Assembly (NCBI GenBank): GCA_016213775.1
Contig: JACQZR010000145.1
Span: 1-64,000 of the forward strand
DNA length: 64,000 nucleotides
Direction: 5' to 3'
DNA from: Acidobacteriota bacterium
GTDB taxonomy: Bacteria; Acidobacteriota; Terriglobia; Bryobacterales; Bryobacteraceae
Positions 28,466-37,529 of this stretch are shown in pieces (the first letter of the stretch is position 1; each line of letters opens with the position of its first letter). A program made the translations under genes and the position numbers. The notes below the pieces were generated by a model. That model saw nothing but the letters and a program-made list of their open reading frames with translations. It searched no databases and had not been told where the DNA came from.

Positions 28466-30088
28466 CTATTCGCGGCGCTGTTTCCCGGGCAGCGCCGACA
28501 TCTGCAGCACACTCATGATTTCGCGAGCCTGCCGCGCCGCATCCCACCCCAACCACGTCCCCATCAGGTACGCGTAAGGCTCCAGCGAAGCCGCATCCCA
28601 TGCCCGGTCCCATCCCAGATAGGTCGACCCGTACATCACGTCAGGCAGCCGCAGCGTCATCTCATGCTGCACAGCGAACGCCATTCGCGCATACTGCGTG
28701 CGCGTGATCGGCCCGTAATGGTCCGCCGGTAAAAACTCCATCATCTTCGCTGTATGCACACCATAGTCTCGTATCAACTGCTCCACTTCGATTCGCGCCA
28801 GTTGGAACTGCGCCGCCATCTTCGCCGCCTCGTTCATCAGCTTGCCCACCGCTTTTTCCGAATTGCCGCATAGCGGTTCCTCGGCGGTACGGCATTTGGC
28901 TTGCAGCCACGGAGCCACTTCCTTCAACAGCAGGTCCACTGCCTCTTCGCTTACCTGCCGGTATGTCGTGTACTTCCCCCCCTGTATCCGCAGGATGCCG
29001 TCTTTCGTATTGAAAATCTTGTGCTCGCGGCTGGCCGCCGTCGACGACGCCGAACCATCATCCACCAGTGGCCGTAGCGAACTGAACGCCGCTATCGGTG
29101 AATAGCTCGACGCCCCCGGATATAACTTCTGCGCAATCCCCAACAGGTAGTCTTCCTCGGCCTTGGTCATGCTCACTTTGCCCGGACCGTCCGTGTGCTC
29201 CACATCCGTGGTCCCGAGCAACGTCCACTGCTTCTCCGATCCCCACGGAATGAGAAACACAATGCGTCCATCGTCATCAAAAAACGCCACCGCATGCTCA
29301 TCGCTGGTAAGGCGCGGCAGAATCAGGTGCGATCCCCTCACCAGCCGCGGCTTCGCCCCTTCCGGCTCGCTCCAAGCCCCCGTTGCATCAATCACCTTCC
29401 GTGCCCGTGCCTCGTAACGGCCCCCAAACAACGCGTCCTCCAACCGCACCTTCCAGATGCCCTCTTCGCCGCGCGAGATCGGCTCCGCCTTCACATAATT
29501 CGCGACATGCACGCCGCTCGCGGCTGCATCAAACAGGTTCTCCAACACAAACCGCGACGAGTTCACGCGGCAATCATAGAAGATCGCCCCGCCCACCAGC
29601 CCTCGCGAGCTCATGTGCGGTTCCAACTGCTGCAATTCACCCTTGCTGATCGCCCGGTGCTTGGAGATGTTGCCATCCCCAGCCAGTTGATCATACAGCG
29701 TGAGCCCCATCAGGAACTTCAGTTTGTCCACCCTGCTGTACATCGGCATCACAAACGCCAGCGGTTCCACCAGGTGTGGTGCAATGCTCCGCAACACCAT
29801 TCGTTCCCGCAGCGATTCCTTCACGAGCCCCAGCTTCAAGTACTTCAAGTACCTCAGCCCGCCGTGAATCAGATGAGAGTTTCTCCCCGAGGTCCCGCTC
29901 GCAAAATGCCCCTGATCCACCACCGCCACATCAAAGGCCACCCCCGCCTGCTGTTTCCTCAAGCCAAGATCGCGCGCGATCCCGGCTCCATTGATCCCTC
30001 CGCCGATGATCAGCACGTCCACGATCCCGTCACGCAGCGTCGCGATGCTCTTCGCGCGCAAGTCTTCTGCAAACCCGCTCATTGCCAC
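28466..30088 (-). CDS. glpD: FAD-dependent glycerol-3-phosphate dehydrogenase
   Basis: A 540-residue flavoprotein oxidising glycerol 3-phosphate to dihydroxyacetone phosphate, feeding electrons to quinone at the membrane. The dinucleotide-binding fold is IIGGGINGAGIARD at 27-40. Other family blocks are FASGTSGRNSHLIHGGLRYL, IDATGAWSEPEG, LLGTTDVEHTDGP and ILRIQGGKYTTYR. The C-terminal helical domain follows from about 385. The frame starts with GTG 30088; ATG 30082 two codons later is equally possible. No glycerol kinase or facilitator is adjacent; yihY follows closely. Confidence 0.94.
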   Translation of the reverse strand: MAMSGFAEDLRAKSIATLRDGIVDVLIIGGGINGAGIARDLGLRKQQAGVAFDVAVVDQGHFASGTSGRNSHLIHGGLRYLKYLKLGLVKESLRERMVLRSIAPHLVEPLAFVMPMYSRVDKLKFLMGLTLYDQLAGDGNISKHRAISKGELQQLEPHMSSRGLVGGAIFYDCRVNSSRFVLENLFDAAASGVHVANYVKAEPISRGEEGIWKVRLEDALFGGRYEARARKVIDATGAWSEPEGAKPRLVRGSHLILPRLTSDEHAVAFFDDDGRIVFLIPWGSEKQWTLLGTTDVEHTDGPGKVSMTKAEEDYLLGIAQKLYPGASSYSPIAAFSSLRPLVDDGSASSTAASREHKIFNTKDGILRIQGGKYTTYRQVSEEAVDLLLKEVAPWLQAKCRTAEEPLCGNSEKAVGKLMNEAAKMAAQFQLARIEVEQLIRDYGVHTAKMMEFLPADHYGPITRTQYARMAFAVQHEMTLRLPDVMYGSTYLGWDRAWDAASLEPYAYLMGTWLGWDAARQAREIMSVLQMSALPGKQRRE

Positions 30089-30230
30089 TACTCATCATAG
30101 AGGTTTACACTCCACTGCGGTATCACGTCCACGGGGAATGCGTCCGCCATATCAGGACGACCGCCGCGTCTCTACCGTGAAACCAGCCACGCCCCAAGCC
30201 GGTTCTGCATTCGACCCTGTCACGTCATCC

Positions 30231-30290
30231 ACCGGGGCGACCGGGTCAAAGGCCGGTCATGGAGGGGTTCATCGGTGGCCCCGTTTTTTT
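30231..30290 (+). terminator. Leader terminator or attenuator upstream of a symporter gene
   Basis: CGGGGC (30233-30238) pairs with GCCCCG (30278-30283), followed directly by seven T. Inside lies GACCGG/CCGGTC (30239-30244 with 30253-30258). A shorter alternative pairs GGGG at 30263-30266 with the same CCCC. No plus-strand gene ends upstream, since glpD is divergent, so the terminator sits in the 5' leader of the symporter starting at 30375. That placing suggests attenuation. The surrounding 30089-30374 contains no gene. Confidence 0.5.
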
Positions 30291-30374
30291 CACAGCTTCT
30301 TCGTTACGGAGACGGGTTCCGCGAGCACCCCCAAAACGGTTACCCACCCACGTTGTGTTAGAATCCGGTCTTCC

Positions 30375-31841
30375 ATGCGTTGGCTTGATCTTGGCGTAAT
30401 CGTCGCCTACCTCATCGGGATCACCTGGTTCGGCGTTCGCTTCCGGGAGACCCAAAAGAGCCTCAAGGATTACTTCCTCGGTGGCCGAACCGCTCCCTGG
30501 TGGGCCATTGCCTTCTCCATCGTCTCCGCCGAAACCTCCACCCTCACCATCATTGGCACGCCAGCCCTGGCCTTCCGCGGCAACCTCGGGTTCCTCCAGA
30601 TCGTCCTCGGCTACCTCCTCGCCCGCATCGTCATTTCCGTTCTCTTCCTCCCCCACTATTTCCGCGGCGAGATGTTCACCGCCTATGAATTGATGAACCG
30701 CCGCTTCGGCCCCAACATCCGCAAACTCACCGCCGGCAGTTTCCTCCTCCTCCGCTCCCTCGCTGAAGGCGTCCGCGTCTTCGCCATCTCGCTCGTCGTT
30801 TCCATCATCCTCGGAACCGGCGACGAACTCTCCATCCTCGTCATCGTCCTCCTCACCCTCCTCTATACCTTTGAGGGCGGCATGACCGCCGTCATCTGGA
30901 CCGACGTCGTCCAGATGGTCCTCTATATCCTCGGCGCGCTCGTCAGTTTCTTCGTAATCCTCAATCTGATTCCCGGAGGCTGGCCCCACATCACTGAAGT
31001 CGCCTCCCAGGCTGCCAAATTCCAGATCTTCGATTTCCGTTTCGAATTCACCACCGAGTTCTTCACCCGCGGCTACAGCTTCTGGGCGGGCATCCTTGGA
31101 GGCCTCTTCCTTACCACTGCCAGCCACGGCACAGAACAGTTGATGGTGCAGCGCCTGCTCTCCGCCCGAAGCCAATCCGAATCCCGCACCGCTCTCTTCG
31201 CCAGTTGGGCCGTCATCCTCGTCCAGTTCACTCTCTTCCTCATCATCGGTGTGATGCTCTTCGTCTTCTACAAGGACAACAACCTCCCGCCTCCGAAGGT
31301 CTATGATCAGGTCTACCCCCTCTTCATTTGGGAAAAACTCCCCCCGGGCATCTCCGGACTCGTCATGGCCGCCATCCTCGCCGCCGCCATGTCGAACCTC
31401 AGCGCCGCTCTCAATGCCCTCGCCTCCACGACGATCATGGATTTCTACCGTCCCCTGGTTTCCCTCCGCCGGCCCCACCTCGATGAGGGGTACTACCTCA
31501 AAATCTCGCGCTACTCCACCGTCCTATGGGGTGTCGTCCTGATGGGCATCGGCTACCTCGCCAAGCAATGGGGCAGCGTCCTCGAGGCCGGACTCGGCAT
31601 CGCCTCCATCATCTACGGCGGCCTCCTCGGCGTCTTCTTCCTCGGTCTGCTCACCAAACGCGTCAGCGAACCCGCCGCCATGCTCGGCATGACCGCCGGC
31701 CTTCTGTCCATGTTGTATGTCAAGTTCGGAACGTCCATCGCGTTCACCTGGTACGTTCTCATCGGTACCTCCATTACTTTTACCGTCGGTCTTGCTGCCA
31801 GCCTCGTCTGGCCCGCTCCCGGCACACAGTCCAAATCCTGA
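30375..31841 (+). CDS. Sodium:solute symporter (SSS family)
   Basis: A 488-residue membrane protein with about 13 helices of the SSS/LeuT fold. Recognisable parts are YFLGGRTAPWWAIAFSIVSAETST (split here as LGGRTAPWWAIA and FSIVSAETST) in TM1-2, TYELMNRRFGPNIRKL-like AYELMNRRFG after TM3, and GLVMAAILAAAMSNLSAALN with the sodium-site serines in TM8. It imports an unidentified solute with sodium. ATG 30375 was chosen at the start of the first helix; the longer frame adds over 120 non-homologous residues and overlaps the leader terminator. The amino-acid permease gene begins 15 bases downstream. Confidence 0.9.
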   Translation: MRWLDLGVIVAYLIGITWFGVRFRETQKSLKDYFLGGRTAPWWAIAFSIVSAETSTLTIIGTPALAFRGNLGFLQIVLGYLLARIVISVLFLPHYFRGEMFTAYELMNRRFGPNIRKLTAGSFLLLRSLAEGVRVFAISLVVSIILGTGDELSILVIVLLTLLYTFEGGMTAVIWTDVVQMVLYILGALVSFFVILNLIPGGWPHITEVASQAAKFQIFDFRFEFTTEFFTRGYSFWAGILGGLFLTTASHGTEQLMVQRLLSARSQSESRTALFASWAVILVQFTLFLIIGVMLFVFYKDNNLPPPKVYDQVYPLFIWEKLPPGISGLVMAAILAAAMSNLSAALNALASTTIMDFYRPLVSLRRPHLDEGYYLKISRYSTVLWGVVLMGIGYLAKQWGSVLEAGLGIASIIYGGLLGVFFLGLLTKRVSEPAAMLGMTAGLLSMLYVKFGTSIAFTWYVLIGTSITFTVGLAASLVWPAPGTQSKS

Positions 31842-31856
31842 TCAGGAGCACGCCCA

Positions 31857-33251
31857 GTGGCCCAACCAGCATCCGCCGTCCAACCCGCTCAACTGCAACG
31901 CAGCCTCGGGCTGTGGGTAGCCGTTGCAATTGTGATCGGCACCGTCATCGGAAGCGGCATCTTCCTCGTCCCCAAGAACATGATCAATGCCGTCGGCTCT
32001 CCGCAACTGGTCTTTGCGGTCTGGATCTTCGGCGGATTCCTCTCCCTTGCCGGCGCACTCACATACGCAGAGCTCTCCGCCGCCATGCCCGAAGCCGGCG
32101 GCGAATACGCCTACCTCCGCGAAGCTTACGGGCCCATGTGGGCCTTCATTTACGGCTGGACTCAGATGTGGGTCGCCAAAAGCGGTTCCATCGCCACCCT
32201 CGCCACTGCCTTCTTCGCCTACCTGGCCAATTTCTTCCCGCAACTGGAAACCAAACTCGCCGTCATTCCAATCCCGATGATTGGCGAGCTTCAGATCAGC
32301 AACGGTCAACTCGTCGCCATGATCGTAATTCTGGTCCTCGGCGCGGTCAATTATTTTGGCGTACGCTTTGGAGGTGGCGTCCAGGTCAGTGTGACAATTG
32401 TAAAAGTTGCGCTGATAGCCGCCATTATCGTTGTTGGCATCACTTTTCCTGCCGGCTCCCTTTCCAATTTCTCCACATCCACCAAGGCCGCCGGCGGCGT
32501 TGCCGGATTTTTCGCCGCGCTCGTTGCCGCCCTCTGGGCCTATGATGGCTGGAATAACGTCGCCATGGTGTCCAGTGAGATTCGCGATCCGCAACGCAAC
32601 CTGCCCCGCGCCCTGATCCTCGGAACCATCGCCGTCATTGCCATCTACATCCTTGCAAACGTAGCCTACTTCTTTGTCTTGAGCGCCTCGGAGGTCTCCA
32701 CTACAGACCGCGTCGCCGCGGAGATGATGCGCCGCATCTTCGGTTCCTCCGGAGCCGCCGCTGTCAGCCTCGCGGCAATGATCTCCATTTTCGCCGCGCT
32801 CAACGGCTCCATCCTCACCGGCGCCCGAGTCCCTTACGCAATGGCCCGCGATGGCCTCTTCTTCTCTCCCATCGCCAAAGTCCACCCGCGCTTCTGTACA
32901 CCTTCCAACTCCATCCTCGTTCTCACTGTCTGGGCTTCGCTCCTCGTCCTCAGTGGCGGTTATGAACAGCTCTTCACCTACGTCATTTTTTCCAGTTGGA
33001 TCCTCTACGGCATGGCTACAGCCTCGGTCATCGTCCTCCGCCACAAGCGGCCCGACATGAAACGTCCTTATTTGACAATCGGTTACCCCGTCGTGCCCGT
33101 CCTCTTCGTGTTGGTCGCCATCGCCTTGCTCATTTCCACTTTGCAGAACTCCCCCGCGGAATCTCTCAAAGGTATCGGCATTATTCTGGCTGGTTTGCCG
33201 TTTTATGTCTACTGGCGCAAGCGTCTTTTCGCCGCATCCCCCACCCCCTAA
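31857..33251 (+). CDS. APC-family amino acid permease
   Basis: A 464-residue transporter with twelve predicted helices. TM1 has the substrate-binding loop VIGTVIGSGIFLVPKNM, and TM2-3 contain GGEYAYLREAYGPMWAF. The TM6 segment is AALWAYDGWNNVAMVSSEI, and the conserved GARVPYAMARDGLFF follows TM8. It belongs with the LAT/serine-threonine-exchanger-like group. GTG 31857 follows AGGAG by about eight bases. It is likely co-transcribed with the preceding symporter. Confidence 0.9.
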   Translation: MAQPASAVQPAQLQRSLGLWVAVAIVIGTVIGSGIFLVPKNMINAVGSPQLVFAVWIFGGFLSLAGALTYAELSAAMPEAGGEYAYLREAYGPMWAFIYGWTQMWVAKSGSIATLATAFFAYLANFFPQLETKLAVIPIPMIGELQISNGQLVAMIVILVLGAVNYFGVRFGGGVQVSVTIVKVALIAAIIVVGITFPAGSLSNFSTSTKAAGGVAGFFAALVAALWAYDGWNNVAMVSSEIRDPQRNLPRALILGTIAVIAIYILANVAYFFVLSASEVSTTDRVAAEMMRRIFGSSGAAAVSLAAMISIFAALNGSILTGARVPYAMARDGLFFSPIAKVHPRFCTPSNSILVLTVWASLLVLSGGYEQLFTYVIFSSWILYGMATASVIVLRHKRPDMKRPYLTIGYPVVPVLFVLVAIALLISTLQNSPAESLKGIGIILAGLPFYVYWRKRLFAASPTP

Positions 33252-33296
33252 ACCAATCCTCTCTTGGTACTAGTCCGGAGTACTCCCCCAAATTCT

Positions 33297-33312
33297 GTTC
33301 TGAAAACAGAAC
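33297..33312. promoter_or_regulatory. Upstream dyad GTTCTG-N4-CAGAAC
   Basis: A perfect 16-base inverted repeat with an AAAA centre. The same half-sites recur at 33380-33395. It lies about 52 bases before the expected transcription start of the promoter at 33321-33349. Confidence 0.6.
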
Positions 33313-33320
33313 AAAACCTC

Positions 33321-33349
33321 TTGTCAACCGCGCCAATCGAGTTTACACT
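33321..33349 (+). promoter_or_regulatory. Sigma70-like promoter of the small AT-hook-like gene
   Basis: TTGTCA (33321-33326) and TACACT (33344-33349) are separated by exactly 17 bases. Transcription would begin near 33356, about 75 bases before the start codon at 33431. The dyads lie on both sides of it. Confidence 0.6.
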
Positions 33350-33379
33350 ACGGTAGCAGGCTTTCTACTGCAAAATGCC

Positions 33380-33395
33380 GTTCTGATTTCAGAAC
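33380..33395. promoter_or_regulatory. Downstream dyad GTTCTG-N4-CAGAAC
   Basis: Same half-sites as the upstream dyad with an ATTT centre; the two centres are 83 bases apart. It would lie about 31 bases into the transcript. The pair is suited to a looping or cooperative repressor, but the protein that binds is not known. Confidence 0.6.
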
Positions 33396-33430
33396 AAGTT
33401 CGAATCATCTAGTTTCGGAGTAGCCACCAC

Positions 33431-33643
33431 ATGGATGTCAACAAAATGCTGCAGGAGTTGCGTGAGGAACGCGAACAAATTGATGAAGCGATTCTCACGC
33501 TGGAACGATTGGCTCGCGGCCGTGGCAAACGTCGGGGACGCCCACCAACATGGCTAGCTGAGATGCGTAAGGCCGAAGCTTCGACCGATGCTCCACCAGC
33601 CGCCAAACCGGGCCGTCCTCCTAAGACCGCTGCCGCCGACTAA
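33431..33643 (+). CDS. Small basic protein with RGRPP motifs
   Basis: A 70-residue protein. The first half is a charged amphipathic helix (MLQELREEREQIDEAILTLE) and the second half has GKRRGRPP and KPGRPPK, which resemble AT-hook DNA-binding motifs. Small proteins of this build are common in Acidobacteria and have no assigned function; nucleoid or DNA binding is an inference from the motif. The gene stands alone behind a promoter with two dyads, which suggests that it is tightly regulated, possibly by itself. Confidence 0.75.
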   Translation: MDVNKMLQELREEREQIDEAILTLERLARGRGKRRGRPPTWLAEMRKAEASTDAPPAAKPGRPPKTAAAD

Positions 33644-33659
33644 TTTGTTCTTTTATATC

Positions 33660-33779
33660 TGTCCGTTCCAGGGCGGCCATTGTGCACAGGTGTTACCTGT
33701 CTCCAAAGACCCGGCGTCTTCCGGATCGCGCCGCCCTTAACAGCCAGAACGGACATTCCTGTTCTAAACTATTAGGAAT
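33660..33779 (+). promoter_or_regulatory. Multi-stem inverted-repeat element in front of the DUF3311 gene
   Basis: Outer stem TGTCCGTTC/GAACGGACA (33660-33668 with 33747-33755) has nine perfect pairs, the next stem AGGGCGGC/GCCGCCCT (33670-33677 with 33730-33737) has eight. Inside are ACAGGT/ACCTGT (33686-33691 with 33695-33700) and AAGAC/GTCTT (33706-33710 with 33716-33720); the CCGG in the latter loop can pair with CCGG at 33721-33724. Immediately after, ATTCCT (33755-33760) pairs with AGGAAT (33774-33779), covering the AGGA box and the AU of the ATG at 33778. It could be a cis-acting RNA or a small mobile inverted repeat. Confidence 0.5.
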
Positions 33780-34023
33780 GAAGAACGCCTCTCTCATCGC
33801 CCTCGTGGTGGCCTATTGGGCGCTCCATCAGGACTTCTGGAATTGGCGTTCCCTTCATCCCCTCACCTTCGGTTTCCTCCCTCCCGGCCTGACCTACCAC
33901 GCCCTGTACACTCTTGGTATCCCGCTGCTGATGTGGATTCTCGTCCGTTTTGCCTGGCCCCACAGCCTCGAACACGAAGCGGAGAGTCATTCCACTCCAC
34001 AGGCCCCAACCGGTAAACAATGA
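33778..34023 (+). CDS. DUF3311-type small membrane protein, symporter partner
   Basis: An 81-residue protein with two hydrophobic helices ([15 protein letters not shown] and [18 protein letters not shown]) separated by a short loop with [14 protein letters not shown]. Such DUF3311 proteins are encoded next to SSS symporters, like YhdT beside PanF, and are thought to assist them. The stop overlaps the start of the symporter gene (ATGA), which supports the pairing. The start codon is placed inside a small hairpin that could limit translation. Confidence 0.82.
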   Translation: MKNASLIALVVAYWALHQDFWNWRSLHPLTFGFLPPGLTYHALYTLGIPLLMWILVRFAWPHSLEHEAESHSTPQAPTGKQ

Positions 34024-35636
34024 ATCCTTCCGTCTTCGTTTTTGCCTACCTGGCAATCGTCATCTATATAGGTGTCTTCGCTTTCCGCAAGCCACACCCT
34101 ACCGGCGCGGAAGACTTCTTTCTCGCCAGCCGCTCCCTCGGACCCTTCGTCTTTCTCCTCAGTCTGTTCGGGACCAACATGACCGCCTTCACCATCCTCG
34201 GTTCTTCCGGTCATGCCTTTCACAACGGCATCGTCACGTACGGTCTGATGGCCTCCTCCTCGGCGCTCATTATTCCTTTAACCCTGTTCGTCATCGGCAC
34301 CCGCATCTGGGCCCTCGGCAAGAAGTACGGCTTCATGACACCCGTGCAGATGTTCCGCGACCGTTGGGAATGCGGCCACATTGGCACTCTCATCTTCGCG
34401 CTCCAGGCCGCCCTTCTGGTGCCCTACATCATCATCGGCGTCATCGGCGGCGGAACCACCCTCAGCGCCATCAGCGGAGGTGTGGTCCCCTACTGGTTCG
34501 GCGGCGCCGTCGTCGCCATCACCGTCATGAGTTACGTCTTCTTCGGTGGCATGCGCGGAACCGCCTGGGTCAACACTTTCCAAACCATCCTCTTCCTCTG
34601 CTTCGGAGCCGCCGCCCTCATCCTGATAGGCGCCGGCATGGGCGGTTTCGAATCAGCCATAACCCAGCTCCAAAACTCTCCCGGCACCAATGCTCTTCTC
34701 ACCCGCGAGCGCGTTCCGCCATTATTCTTTCTGAGCTATACATTCATTCCGCTGTCCTCCATTGCCTTTCCTCACATCGCCATCTTCTGTCTCACAGCCC
34801 GCCACATGACGCAGTTCAAGAAGACCGTAATCTTCTACCCGTTGTGCCTCCTCGCCATTTGGTTGCCCTGCGTCTTCCTTGGCGTCGCCGCCAACCGCGT
34901 CACCGACCTTCCCAAAATCCAGGACAAAATCGTCGCCCGCCAGACCCTCGCCCAACAGGGCCCCCAATTGACGATCGAAGACCGTGGTGCACTCCGCGCC
35001 CGAATGTCCGCCGACGATATCGTCCTGCTGCTCCTCGACAAGTACGCCCCGCTCTGGCTCGCCGGTCTCCTCGGAGCCGGCATCATGGCCGCGGTAATGG
35101 CCAGCGACTCGCAAATCCTCGCTCTCTCCACCATGTTCACTGAGGATGTGTTCGCCTTCTACGGCGGCAAGCAGAGGTTCGGAGAATCCGTCCAGGTAAA
35201 TACCGGAAGAATATTCGTGGTCCTGGTGACGATGTTTGCCTATTTCATTGCCCTCAAGTACCCGCAGAATATCTTCGACCTCGCGGTCCAATACGCTTTC
35301 TCGGGTTACGCCGCGCTATCTCCGCTCCTATTCGGCGCCCTCTTCTGGAAACGAAGCAATCGTTACGGCGCGCTCGCCGTAACCCTGTGGGTGATTCTCG
35401 CCGTCGCCGCCACCGCCGTTTTCAAAAGCATGGTCCCCTCGCCCCTCGGCCCGCCGGTTACCATCCATAAACTCGCCGGCCTCGACCTCGTCTCTCGCAC
35501 CGCCAACGGAACCGCGATCCTCGGCCTCATGCCGGTCGTCCCCATGACCCTCATCTCGGCCCTGTTGATGATAGTGGTCTCCCTGCTAACCCCGTCCCCC
35601 TCAACCGCCACCATCCGCCGCTACTTCAACTCGTAA
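34020..35636 (+). CDS. Sodium:solute symporter with DUF3311 partner (PanF-like group)
   Basis: A 538-residue SSS-family transporter. Signature regions are [18 protein letters not shown] and [19 protein letters not shown] in TM1-2, [16 protein letters not shown], and [23 protein letters not shown] in TM8 with the sodium-site Ser. About 13 helices are expected. It has an unusual soluble insertion of about 45 residues ([10 protein letters not shown] to DDIVLLLL) between helices. The coupling with the DUF3311 gene places it near the PanF/acetate-type symporters, but the substrate is unknown. Confidence 0.9.
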   Translation: MNPSVFVFAYLAIVIYIGVFAFRKPHPTGAEDFFLASRSLGPFVFLLSLFGTNMTAFTILGSSGHAFHNGIVTYGLMASSSALIIPLTLFVIGTRIWALGKKYGFMTPVQMFRDRWECGHIGTLIFALQAALLVPYIIIGVIGGGTTLSAISGGVVPYWFGGAVVAITVMSYVFFGGMRGTAWVNTFQTILFLCFGAAALILIGAGMGGFESAITQLQNSPGTNALLTRERVPPLFFLSYTFIPLSSIAFPHIAIFCLTARHMTQFKKTVIFYPLCLLAIWLPCVFLGVAANRVTDLPKIQDKIVARQTLAQQGPQLTIEDRGALRARMSADDIVLLLLDKYAPLWLAGLLGAGIMAAVMASDSQILALSTMFTEDVFAFYGGKQRFGESVQVNTGRIFVVLVTMFAYFIALKYPQNIFDLAVQYAFSGYAALSPLLFGALFWKRSNRYGALAVTLWVILAVAATAVFKSMVPSPLGPPVTIHKLAGLDLVSRTANGTAILGLMPVVPMTLISALLMIVVSLLTPSPSTATIRRYFNS

Positions 35637-35665
35637 TAGGCGCTCGACTCACTATAATAGTCCCT

Positions 35666-36937
35666 ATGTCCATTTCCACCGGTTCCACGCCGCGCCGCGG
35701 CTTCCTCGCCGCCTCCGCCGTAGGCTTCCCCGCTGTCCTCTCCGCCATGCAGGCCGCCAAATCGCTGAAGGTCGGCCTCGTGGGATGCGGGGGTAGAGGA
35801 ACCGGCGCTGCCGCCCAAGCCCTGAAAGCCGACGACTTTGCCGAGCTCACCGCCGTCGCCGATGTCGACATGGACCGCGCCCAAGCCAGCCTCGACCGTC
35901 TCAAGCGCGTCTCCAAGGACAAGGTCAAAGTCGAAACCGGCAACATCTTCCTCGGCCTCGACGCCTTTCAGAAGGTGATCGACAGTGGTGTCGACGTCGT
36001 CCTCCTGGCCACCCCTCCCGGCTTCCGCGCCACCCACCTCCGCGCCGCCATTGAGGCCAACAAACACGTCTTTTGCGAAAAACCCGTCGCCGTCGACGCC
36101 CCCGGCGTCCGCCACGTCCTCGAAACCGCCAAAATGGCCCGCGAGAAAAACCTCTCCATCATGGCCGGGTTCTGCTGGCGTCGCTCCGCTCACATCAAAG
36201 CGACATTCGCCCAACTCCAGAACGGAGCCATCGGCGACGTCATCGCATACTACGCCACTTACTACACCAGCCCGGTGAAACCCATGCCACCCGCCAACAC
36301 CCGCCCCGCCGGCATGAGCGACGTCGAGTGGCAGATCCGCAACTGGTACAACTTCTCCTACCTCTGCGGCGACGGCCTCGTCGAGCAGGCCGTTCACAGC
36401 GTCGACAAAGTGGCATGGGCCATGGCCGACAAACCCCCACTGAGCTGCGTCGCCGTCGGCGGACGCCAGATCCCCGCCGAAGGCGGCAACATCTTCGACC
36501 ACTTCGAGTGCAACTACCTCTATCCGAACAACGTGCGCGCCTTCATCGCCTGCCGCCAGATCGAAGGTTGCTACAACGAGAACTCCGACTACATCCTCGG
36601 TTCCAAAGGGCAGATCACCATCGGACGCGGCCCCAAACCCCGCATCACCGGCCAGACCGAGTGGACCTTCGACGGTCAAACCAACGACATGTACCAGGCC
36701 GAGCACGACGAGTTGTTCGCCTCCATCCGCCGTGGCAAGCCGGTCAACGACGGCGAATGGATGACCACCTCCACCATGCTCGCCATCATGGGCCGCATGG
36801 CCGCCTACACCGGCCAGCAGATCACCTGGGACCAGGCCATGCAGTCGCAGGAGGTGCTCTTCCCCGCCAACCTCAGTTGGTCAGGTTCCTTTGAGCCGCC
36901 ACCACTCCCTCGCCCCGGCAAGACCCGCTTCGTCTAA
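35666..36937 (+). CDS. Tat-exported Gfo/Idh/MocA-family oxidoreductase
   Basis: A 423-residue protein with a twin-arginine signal (TPRRGFLAASAVGFPAVLSA) and an NAD(P)-binding Rossmann start VGLVGCGGRGTG at about 36-47. The family motif EKPVAVD (CEKPVA) carries the conserved Lys, and the C-terminal alpha/beta domain contains AVHSVDKVAWAM. The cofactor is usually carried along during Tat export, as in glucose-fructose oxidoreductase. Members in Acidobacteria and Planctomycetes act on sugars or glycans, but the substrate here is unknown. The gene follows the symporter by 29 bases and may be in its operon. Confidence 0.9.
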   Translation: MSISTGSTPRRGFLAASAVGFPAVLSAMQAAKSLKVGLVGCGGRGTGAAAQALKADDFAELTAVADVDMDRAQASLDRLKRVSKDKVKVETGNIFLGLDAFQKVIDSGVDVVLLATPPGFRATHLRAAIEANKHVFCEKPVAVDAPGVRHVLETAKMAREKNLSIMAGFCWRRSAHIKATFAQLQNGAIGDVIAYYATYYTSPVKPMPPANTRPAGMSDVEWQIRNWYNFSYLCGDGLVEQAVHSVDKVAWAMADKPPLSCVAVGGRQIPAEGGNIFDHFECNYLYPNNVRAFIACRQIEGCYNENSDYILGSKGQITIGRGPKPRITGQTEWTFDGQTNDMYQAEHDELFASIRRGKPVNDGEWMTTSTMLAIMGRMAAYTGQQITWDQAMQSQEVLFPANLSWSGSFEPPPLPRPGKTRFV

Positions 36938-37122
36938 CAGCCACAGACTCGGCACTCGTGAGACTGACAAGTCGCGATTGCCACTTTTCATCGCGCCCAC
37001 AATGCCGCAAAATCGTTCGCACTGAGGCACATCCGCACCCAGCCGGCGCACTCACACTCACGCTGCCCGCGCCATCGACTATCCCTTGGCGCGCGTCTGG
37101 AATGCCCATTTGTGCTGGCTGA

Positions 37123-37384
37123 GTTTCCGGCCCCAAACTCCCCGACGGCACAATGTTCGATGGCCCCGCTGCGCTGCGAAAGGTATTATTAGAGCATCAC
37201 CGGGGCGAGTTCCTGGAAACGTTCACCGAAAGCTGCTGGTATACGCACAGGGCCGCGGGCTGGAGCCGCAAGACAAACCGATGGTTCGTGCCATTGTTCG
37301 TCAGGCGGCGCGCGACAACTACCGTTTTGATGAGGAGGGCTGGAGAAAAATGATCATCACGAGGAAGCACCTCGCGCGTCGGCA
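37123..37384 (+). pseudogene. Fused remnants of a DUF1592/DUF1585-type protein and a DUF1552-type protein
   Basis: From 37123 the frame reads VSGPKLPDGTMFDGPAALRK and EFLETFTE, the start of a DUF1585 C-terminal domain. Near 37229 it shifts by one base (GAAAGC where GAAAAGC would keep frame) and continues in the next frame as KLLVYAQGRGLEPQDKPM and VRAIVRQAARDNYRFDE. This breaks off and is followed by MIITRKHLARR, which is how DUF1552 proteins begin, without the rest of that protein. In complete genomes DUF1592/1588/1585 and DUF1552 genes are neighbours, so most of both was deleted here. A nine-A run lies at about 37439-37447 just downstream. The preceding 36938-37122 holds nothing I recognise. 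Confidence 0.7.
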
Positions 37385-37529
37385 CGCCCACATCACCGGA
37401 ACCCGCTTCCTTGCTCAGGAGGGCGCGCCGCTGGACGAAAAAAAAAGCGGCGGGCCGCACCCCCATCGACCTCTTTACCGAACTCATCTTGAGGAGCGGC
37501 GCCAAGCCCAAATCGCCGTCGAAACGCTG

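Noticed and set aside
30246-33044. Long acidic open frames (410 and 400 codons) opposite the symporter and permease genes
   Set aside because: They are extremely Asp/Glu/Gly-rich mirror frames of membrane-protein genes and show no homology or start signals.
33297-33395. Direct assignment of the GTTCTG-N4-CAGAAC dyads as LexA boxes
   Set aside because: The half-sites recall some GTTC/GAAC LexA motifs, but the spacing differs from those I know and the downstream gene is not an SOS gene.
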